Shown here piece after piece: positions 59,075 to 64,000 of a DNA stretch of 64,000 bases (the first letter of the stretch is position 1; each line of letters opens with the position of its first letter). Both the position numbers and the translations under genes were made by a program. Below the pieces are notes generated by a model that was given only the letters and a program-made list of their open reading frames with translations, made no database searches and had not been told where the DNA came from. The stretch is from contig NZ_JBITGZ010000001.1 in the NCBI RefSeq assembly GCF_044457565.1, forward strand, positions 186,001 through 250,000, written 5' to 3'. The DNA comes from Kitasatospora sp044457565 (GTDB lineage: Bacteria; Actinomycetota; Actinomycetes; Streptomycetales; Streptomycetaceae).

Positions 59075-60835
59075 CTGTCCACCACCGCTGAACCCACCAA
59101 GACCACCTTCCGGGAGCTGGGAATCCTCCCGGAGACCGCCGAGGCCCTTGAGGCCGTCGGCATCATCCACCCCTTCCCGATCCAGGAGATGACCCTCCCG
59201 GTCGCGCTGACCGGCCACGACGTCATCGGCCAGGCCAAGACCGGCACCGGCAAGACGCTGGGCTTCGGTCTCCCGCTGATCGAGCGGGTCATCGTGCGCG
59301 CCGACGTCGACTCCGGCCGCGCCACCGAGGAGCAGCTCTCCGAGAGCCCGCAGGCGCTGATCGTCGTCCCGACCCGCGAGCTCTGCACCCAGGTCACCAA
59401 CGACCTGCAGACCGCCGGCAAGGTCCGCAACGTCCGGGTGCTCGCCATCTACGGCGGCCGGGCGTACGAGCCGCAGGTCGAGGCGCTGAAGAAGGGCGTC
59501 GACATCATCGTCGGCACCCCGGGCCGCCTGCTGGACCTCGCCGGGCAGCGGAAGCTGGACCTGTCGAAGATCCGGGCGCTCGTCCTGGACGAGGCGGACG
59601 AGATGCTCGACCTGGGCTTCCTGCCCGACGTCGAGAAGATCCTCACCATGCTGCCGGCCAAGCGGCAGACCCTGCTCTTCTCGGCCACCATGCCGGGCCA
59701 GGTGATCAGCCTCGCCCGCCGTTACATGAGCCAGCCCACCCACATCCGGGCCACCGCTCCGGACGACACGGGCCACACCGTCGCCAACACCACCCAGCAC
59801 ATCTTCCGGGCGCACTCGCTCGACAAGGTGGAGATGGTCTCGCGGATCCTGCAGTCCGAGGGCCGCGGGCTGGCGATGATCTTCTGCCGCACCAAGCGGA
59901 CCGCGGCGGACGTCTCCGACCAGCTGACCCAGCGCGGCTTCGCGGCCGGCGCGGTGCACGGCGACCTCGGCCAGGGCGCCCGTGAACAGGCCCTGCGGGC
60001 CTTCCGCGGCGGCAAGGTCGACGTCCTGGTCTGCACCGACGTCGCGGCCCGCGGCATCGACGTCGAGGGCGTCACGCACGTCATCAACTACCAGTGCCCC
60101 GAGGACGAGAAGACCTACCTGCACCGGATCGGCCGCACCGGCCGCGCCGGGGCGTCGGGCACCGCCGTCACGCTGGTGGACTGGGACGACATCCCGCGCT
60201 GGCAGCTGATCAACAAGGCGCTGGACCTGAAGTTCCCGGAGCCCGAGGAGACCTACTCCACCTCGCCGCACCTGTACGAGCTGCTGAAGATCGCGCCCGG
60301 TACCACCGGCGTGCTCCCGCGCTCCGAGCGGACCCGGGCGGGCCTGGGCGCGGAGGAGGTCGAGGACCTCGGCGAGACCGGCGGCCGCGGCTCCCGCACC
60401 GCCGTGAAGACCCGGGGCGGGCGCAGCGGCGCCGGCCGCGGCCCGGCCGCCGCCGAGGTGGCCGAGGAGAAGCCGGCCCGTAAGCCCCGCGAGCGCCGCC
60501 GCACCCGTGGCGGCTCGACCGTGGCGGACGACGCCGTGGTCGGGACGCCCGTGGCGGACGCGACCCCGGCCCCGGCCGTCGACGCCGCCCCGGCGGAGGG
60601 TGAGGGCGCCCCGCGCCGGCGCCGCCGCCGTCCGCGTGCCGCCGCCGAGGGCGCGGTGGGCGCGGTCGCCGAGGCCCCGGCCGCAGCCGAGGCCAAGACC
60701 GAGCCCAAGGTCAAGGCGGCGGCGAAGGCCAGGAGCGAGGCCGAGCCCGCGGCCGAGGGTGAGGCCGCCGCTCCGCGCCGCCGTACCCGTACCCGCCGCC
60801 CCGCCGCCTCCGGCGAGAGCACCCCGGCGAGCTGA
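59075..60835 (+). CDS. DEAD-box RNA helicase with basic C-terminal extension
   Basis: The reading frame starts most plausibly at a CTG (59075) with GAGG 7 nt upstream; no ATG or GTG in frame has a ribosome site. That gives 586 residues. Helicase motifs: Q motif FRELGILPETAEALEAVGIIHPFPIQ (Gln37), motif I AKTGTGKT (54-61), PTREL, DEAD in VLDEADEMLDLGF, SAT, and VI HRIGRTGRAG. After about residue 430 is an extension rich in Arg, Ala, Pro and Glu (RRRTRGGSTVADDAVV, RRRTRTRRPAASG) that should bind RNA. It unwinds structured RNA in ribosome assembly or mRNA decay. Confidence 0.93.
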   Translation: MSTTAEPTKTTFRELGILPETAEALEAVGIIHPFPIQEMTLPVALTGHDVIGQAKTGTGKTLGFGLPLIERVIVRADVDSGRATEEQLSESPQALIVVPTRELCTQVTNDLQTAGKVRNVRVLAIYGGRAYEPQVEALKKGVDIIVGTPGRLLDLAGQRKLDLSKIRALVLDEADEMLDLGFLPDVEKILTMLPAKRQTLLFSATMPGQVISLARRYMSQPTHIRATAPDDTGHTVANTTQHIFRAHSLDKVEMVSRILQSEGRGLAMIFCRTKRTAADVSDQLTQRGFAAGAVHGDLGQGAREQALRAFRGGKVDVLVCTDVAARGIDVEGVTHVINYQCPEDEKTYLHRIGRTGRAGASGTAVTLVDWDDIPRWQLINKALDLKFPEPEETYSTSPHLYELLKIAPGTTGVLPRSERTRAGLGAEEVEDLGETGGRGSRTAVKTRGGRSGAGRGPAAAEVAEEKPARKPRERRRTRGGSTVADDAVVGTPVADATPAPAVDAAPAEGEGAPRRRRRRPRAAAEGAVGAVAEAPAAAEAKTEPKVKAAAKARSEAEPAAEGEAAAPRRRTRTRRPAASGESTPAS

Positions 60836-60844
60836 CGCACCCGA

Positions 60845-60880
60845 AGGGGCGGGCCGGTCCGAGCGGACCGGCCCGCCCCT
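60845..60880 (+). terminator. Terminator after DEAD-box gene
   Basis: AGGGGCGGGCCGGTCCG followed by its complement CGGACCGGCCCGCCCCT with a two-base centre (the innermost pairs must open), just after the stop. Confidence 0.7.
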
Positions 60881-60962
60881 CGGCGTTTGCGCGCCTCGGC
60901 CCGGCAGTGGGTGGCTAGGCTCGGGGCTACCGCAGGCCGGCACCCTCCCAGGAGACCTCACG

Positions 60963-61826
60963 ATGAGCACCCCGCAGTTCCTCACCCTCCCCGACTGTGC
61001 CCGGGCCCTGCGGCTGCGCACACCACGCGGCGAGTTCGCGGCGCTCCAGGCCGATCCGGCCGGCCCGGTGCGCGGTGCGGCGCTGCTGGTACCCGGCTTC
61101 ACCGGCAGCAAGGAGGACTTCATCGCCCTCCTGGAGCCGCTCGCGCTGGCCGGCTACCGGGTGGTGGCCGTCGACCAGCGCGGCCAGTACGAGAGCGGCG
61201 GCCCGGCGGCGGACCCGTCCGCGTACACGGTGCAGGCGCTGGGCGCCGACGTCCGGGCGCTGAGCGACCTGCTGGCCGGCGACGGGCCGCTGCACCTGCT
61301 CGGGCACTCCTTCGGCGGCCAGGTGGTGCGGGAGGCCGTGCTGAGCTGTCAGGAGCCGCTGCCCTGGCGGTCGCTGACGCTGCTCTCCACCGGACCGGCG
61401 TCCATCGACCCGGCCGAGGCGGCCCGGACCAAGCTGCTGATCGACGCGCTGGCCACGATGGACCTGGAGTCGATCTGGCAGGTCCTCCAGCAGATGGAGG
61501 AGGGCAGCGGGGACCAGTCCGCCCGCCCGGCACCCGAGGTGGCGCGCTTCCTGCACCGGCGCTGGGTGGCCAACGTCCCGCAGGCGCTGATCACCATGGG
61601 CGGGCATCTGATCGCCGCTCCGGACCGGGTCGACGAGCTGGCGGCGACGGCACTGCCCAAGCTGGTGCTCTCCGGCGTCCGGGACTACGCCTGGCCGGTG
61701 GAGGAGCAGTCGCTGATGGCGACGCGGCTCGGCGCCCAGCGCGTGGTGATCGAGGATGCCGGGCACTCCCCCAACGCCGAGCGGCCCGCCGAGACGGCCG
61801 CGGCGCTGCTGCGCTTCTGGTCCTGA
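60963..61826 (+). CDS. Alpha/beta-hydrolase
   Basis: 287 residues from ATG 60963 behind AGGAG. Motifs: LLVPGFTGSKEDFIALL (oxyanion hole), VVAVDQRGQYESGG, nucleophile HLLGHSFGGQVVRE (Ser), acid in VLSGVRDYAWP (Asp), base in IEDAGHSPNAERP (His). It resembles hydrolases of the esterase/lipase family and has no signal peptide. The gene stands between two terminators, so it is probably transcribed alone. The substrate is unknown. It is not closely similar to the other hydrolase at 54886. Confidence 0.87.
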   Translation: MSTPQFLTLPDCARALRLRTPRGEFAALQADPAGPVRGAALLVPGFTGSKEDFIALLEPLALAGYRVVAVDQRGQYESGGPAADPSAYTVQALGADVRALSDLLAGDGPLHLLGHSFGGQVVREAVLSCQEPLPWRSLTLLSTGPASIDPAEAARTKLLIDALATMDLESIWQVLQQMEEGSGDQSARPAPEVARFLHRRWVANVPQALITMGGHLIAAPDRVDELAATALPKLVLSGVRDYAWPVEEQSLMATRLGAQRVVIEDAGHSPNAERPAETAAALLRFWS

Positions 61827-61837
61827 CCTGCGCCGAT

Positions 61838-61871
61838 CCCTCCAGGTGGCGCGCTCGCGCCACCTGGAGGG
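61838..61871 (+). terminator. Terminator after the hydrolase gene
   Basis: 15-bp perfect stem CCCTCCAGGTGGCGC/GCGCCACCTGGAGGG with a GCTC loop, 12 nt past the stop codon. Confidence 0.8.
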
Positions 61872-62196
61872 ACAACTCACGGGACAATATTCGTTAGTTC
61901 CGGTAATATTTGAGTCTGTCCGGGAATCATCACCCGCCGACCCCTTGTTGAACGTCCTGTCGAAGTACGGCCGCGCCATCGGGCGCCTGTCAGCCGAAAC
62001 CGGGACTTTACGGGCGGGCAACCGCTCGGAAGCAGCACTGCACCACTGTGGTCCATGAGAAGCCGGCGACCCCGGCGAACAGGGGGCCGACTTGCCGCAG
62101 CAGACCGCGCAGCGAGCGACACGACAGAGCCAGCACCGGCCGATGACGAATCGGTCCCGACCGCCCCGCACGCCGGGGCACACAGAGGAGACGCCC
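61872..62196. other. Intergenic region with AT-rich patch before the 48-codon gene
   Basis: An unusually AT-rich patch (61884-61912) contains AATATT twice (61886-61891 and 61905-61910) and probably a promoter. The remaining part of about 280 bp up to the small gene shows nothing I can name. Confidence 0.45.
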
Positions 62197-62343
62197 ATGC
62201 ACTTCGAGATCCTCCGCCTGGACGACGCCCAGGGCGCCGCCACCGACCGGCTGATCGCCGACGCCGAGACCGTCCGCGAGTTCGTCCAGGCCGCCGCCCG
62301 TACCGGCGAGCGCCTGCTCATCCGTCCGTGCAAGACCGTCTGA
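62197..62343 (+). CDS. 48-residue conserved-looking small protein
   Basis: ATG 62197 has an excellent ribosome site (AGAGGAG, 6 nt) and yields MHFEILRLDDAQGAATDRLIADAETVREFVQAAARTGERLLIRPCKTV, with typical high-GC codon choice. The pattern of a short strand, a helix (ATDRLIADAETVREFVQAAA) and a final strand is that of a small soluble alpha/beta domain. I do not recognise a family. It is a single gene, followed within about 90 nt by a strong terminator, and has a long AT-rich upstream region. Confidence 0.6.
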   Translation: MHFEILRLDDAQGAATDRLIADAETVREFVQAAARTGERLLIRPCKTV

Positions 62344-62429
62344 CGGCGTGCGGTGCGGCTCCCGCCGAGGAGCCCGGTACAGCCGCCCACCTGAGCCCCG
62401 ACGTCGGCGAGCCCGACGAACCGATACCA

Positions 62430-62471
62430 ACTGACGCCCCGTCGCCGATCGGCCGATGACGGGGCGTCAGT
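62430..62471 (+). terminator. Terminator after the 48-codon gene
   Basis: 14-bp perfect stem ACTGACGCCCCGTC/GACGGGGCGTCAGT with a 14-nt loop. Confidence 0.75.
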
Positions 62472-62662
62472 GCGTTCGGGCACGCGCCCGCTCCGCGCTT
62501 GCCGCCGCCGGCGCACGTTTGCCGCCGCCCGCCGCTGGACATCCCCTACCGGGGGCCTCCCGCGCAGCACCGCCGGCGAGGGTCCGGCCACCCACGGGCA
62601 GGTGACGTGACGCCCTCCGTACGGGTGATCGTCCTTGACGCGGCGGTCCGGAGGGAGGAGCG
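62472..62662. other. Intergenic DNA before the DUF6758-type gene
   Basis: About 190 bp with GCC-rich runs (GCCGCCGCC) and no ORF with a ribosome site other than the next gene; its promoter is not obvious. Confidence 0.4.
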
Positions 62663-63310
62663 TTGTCGGCTATGAGGGGCGAGCCAAGCTGCCCGAGGTG
62701 CGCCGGTCGGGTCCGCGCCCCCGGTCTGTTCTCCGACACCTGGCAGTGCGACCAGCACGGAGCCGTGCACCCGATGCAGCCGGTGCTGCCCCCGAGCGTC
62801 GAGGCGCTCGGTGTGGCCGTCGCCCGTTCCCAGGTCCCGGTCTGGTTGCCCTGGCCGCTGCCGGTCGGCTGGCTCTACACCGGGATCGCGCACGTGGGTG
62901 ACGATGTCTCCGGTGCCCGCGCCACGGCCGTCGCCTGCTCGGGCCCGGCACCGCTGGGCGGCTTCGGCGAGCTGGTCCTGGTCGCGGAGGAACTCGGCGT
63001 GGGGCTCGGCGCCCGCTACGCGGGGATGCCCGGGCCGGATCCCGGTGACTCCGTCTCGCTCTACAAGCCCGCCGACGCCAAGCTGATGGCCGCCGGCCGA
63101 CCGACCCCGATGTTCCACGTCCCCGAGGCACCCGCCGACCGCGCGGTGTTCGTCGGCGAGGCGCGCGGCCTCTGGCTCTGGGCGGTCGCCTGGCCCGAGC
63201 AGTCGGCCCTGGTGATGTACGACGAGCTGGTGCTCACCGACCTGCGCGAGGCCGGCGCCGAGCTCGACCTGCTGCCCTGCGGCGCGCTCTCCCCCCAGCT
63301 GCTCGGCTGA
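62663..63310 (+). CDS. DUF6758-type conserved protein with zinc-ribbon start
   Basis: 215 residues from TTG 62663 (GGAGG, 5-6 nt); an ATG nine bases on is an alternative. The N-terminus CPRCAGRVRAPGLFSDTWQCDQHGAVHP has a Cys-x-x-Cys and Cys-x-x-His pair like a zinc ribbon. The rest is an actinobacterial conserved domain with VPVWLPWPLPVGWLYTGIAHVGDD and FVGEARGLWLWAVAWPEQSALVMYDELVLTDLREAGAEL. I recognise the family as DUF6758-like, with no known function. No signal peptide. The PHP-domain gene follows on the same strand after about 110 bp. Confidence 0.78.
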   Translation: MSAMRGEPSCPRCAGRVRAPGLFSDTWQCDQHGAVHPMQPVLPPSVEALGVAVARSQVPVWLPWPLPVGWLYTGIAHVGDDVSGARATAVACSGPAPLGGFGELVLVAEELGVGLGARYAGMPGPDPGDSVSLYKPADAKLMAAGRPTPMFHVPEAPADRAVFVGEARGLWLWAVAWPEQSALVMYDELVLTDLREAGAELDLLPCGALSPQLLG

Positions 63311-63421
63311 GGCGCCGAGGCCGGACCGGCCGAGGGCCGAGCGGGCCGGCCGCGCGGCGCGGGGGCCTGGCTATCCTGGGGCGCACCCGGCGAGTGCCCA
63401 GCGACAGGAGCCCTGACACCC

Positions 63422-64000
63422 GTGCGCATCGACCTGCACGCCCACAGCAATGCCTCCGACGGCACCGACAGCCCGGCCGAGCTGGTGGCGGCGGCCGTGG
63501 CGGCGGGCCTGGACGTGGTGGCGCTGACCGACCACGACACCGTCTCCGGGCATGCCGAGGCCGCCGGGGCCGTGCACGCGCTGGCCCCCGGCACCCGGCT
63601 GACCCTGGTGCCCGGCGCCGAGCTCTCCTGCCAGGTGGGCGGGATCAGCATGCACCTGCTGGCGTACCTCTTCGATCCGGCCGAGCCGGCCTTCGCGCGG
63701 GAGCGCGAGCTGGTGCGCACCGACCGGTTCCGGCGCGGGCGGGCCATCGTGGAGCGCTGCCGGGAGCTGGGCGCGCCGATCAGCTGGGAGCAGGTCGAGC
63801 GGATCGCCGGTGACGGTTCGGTCGGGCGGCCGCACATCGCCAGCGCACTGGTCGAGGCGGGCGTGGTGGCGAGCGTGTCGGACGCCTTCACCGCCGACTG
63901 GCTGGCCAACGGCGGCCGGGCGGACGTCCGCAAGCACGAGACCGACCCGGTGACCGCCGTCCGGCTGGTCCGGGCGGCGGGCGGGGTGCCGGTCTTCGCG
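63422..64000 (+). CDS. PHP-domain metal-dependent phosphoesterase, 5' part (runs off window)
   Basis: The GTG at 63422 gives VRIDLHAHSNASDGTDSPAELVAAAVAAGLDVVALTDHDTVSGHAEAAG, and the frame is open to the window end (193 codons). The metal-binding HxH is in DLHAHSNASDG (residues 4-14), then ALTDHDT and PGAELSCQVGGISMHLLAY follow. These are motifs I-III of the PHP (polymerase and histidinol phosphatase) domain. Stand-alone PHP proteins of this type are often nucleoside phosphate or RNA phosphoesterases; the substrate is not known. The C-terminal part is outside the window. Confidence 0.9.
   Translation, partial: MRIDLHAHSNASDGTDSPAELVAAAVAAGLDVVALTDHDTVSGHAEAAGAVHALAPGTRLTLVPGAELSCQVGGISMHLLAYLFDPAEPAFARERELVRTDRFRRGRAIVERCRELGAPISWEQVERIAGDGSVGRPHIASALVEAGVVASVSDAFTADWLANGGRADVRKHETDPVTAVRLVRAAGGVPVFA

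Noticed and set aside
1..64000. CRISPR array, prophage, IS element or secondary-metabolite gene cluster
   Set aside because: No repeat-spacer pattern, transposase, integrase, phage structural gene or multi-enzyme synthase was found; the window is ordinary core chromosome.

Overview
The window is high-GC chromosomal DNA (over 70 % G+C, strong G/C third-position bias) from an actinomycete. Gene content points to Streptomycetaceae (Streptomyces or Kitasatospora): a WblC/WhiB7 regulator with its long leader, the AdnA/AdnB helicase-nuclease pair, UvrD2 with a C-terminal HRDC domain, mycoredoxin, MoeZ, HisN, an AarF-like kinase and many actinobacterial conserved hypotheticals. wblC is SCO5190 in S. 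coelicolor, and the neighbourhood looks like the conserved chromosome core around it. I see no insertion sequence, prophage, integrase, CRISPR array or rRNA. The only RNA gene is an initiator tRNA-fMet.

Layout. 1-3.8 kb: 3' end of rsgA, a small multidrug-resistance pump, hisN, then a catalase gene divergent from its Fur-type regulator. 4-9.5 kb: a Sel1-repeat protein, tRNA-fMet and a UPF0182 membrane protein. 9.7-16 kb: PPA1309 protein, PDZ/Lon-like protease, moaE, an SDR, a zincin-like TIGR03624 protein and a Nudix hydrolase. 16-19 kb: three minus-strand AIM24 genes, the first fused to TerD. 19-24.6 kb: YgjP-type metallopeptidase, an orphan ThiF-like protein, an AarF/ABC1 kinase, and wblC with a leader ORF and an attenuator-like terminator. 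24.8-31.2 kb: uvrD2, mycoredoxin, a GntR regulator, nudC and an M20 peptidase. 31.3-38.4 kb: a PadR-ABC transporter unit, an endonuclease/exonuclease/phosphatase protein and a SpoIIE-type phosphatase.

38.6-46 kb holds adnB, adnA and an alkyltransferase-like gene, a block for DNA break and alkylation-damage processing. 46-49 kb is a pseudokinase-flippase fusion. 49-54.5 kb has moeZ and a three-gene set (epimerase, membrane protein, PelF-like glycosyltransferase) that may build a surface glycan. 54.9-64 kb carries an alpha/beta hydrolase, TetR, DUF3107, small membrane protein, ferritin-like protein, DEAD-box helicase, a second hydrolase, two small or hypothetical genes and the 5' part of a PHP-domain gene.

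The most informative non-coding signal is in front of wblC (about 23.98-24.08 kb). A well-initiated 168-codon leader ORF ends inside a set of mutually exclusive hairpins, the outer one a strong intrinsic terminator. That is the arrangement expected for ribosome-controlled attenuation of an antibiotic-resistance regulator. Other candidates are a pair of facing DnaA boxes upstream of the ThiF-like gene, tandem 13-bp repeats over the padR start, 14-bp direct repeats in front of moeZ, and a recurrent TAnnnT-N6-8-start pattern suggesting many leaderless mRNAs. No clearly unprecedented multi-gene system was found.
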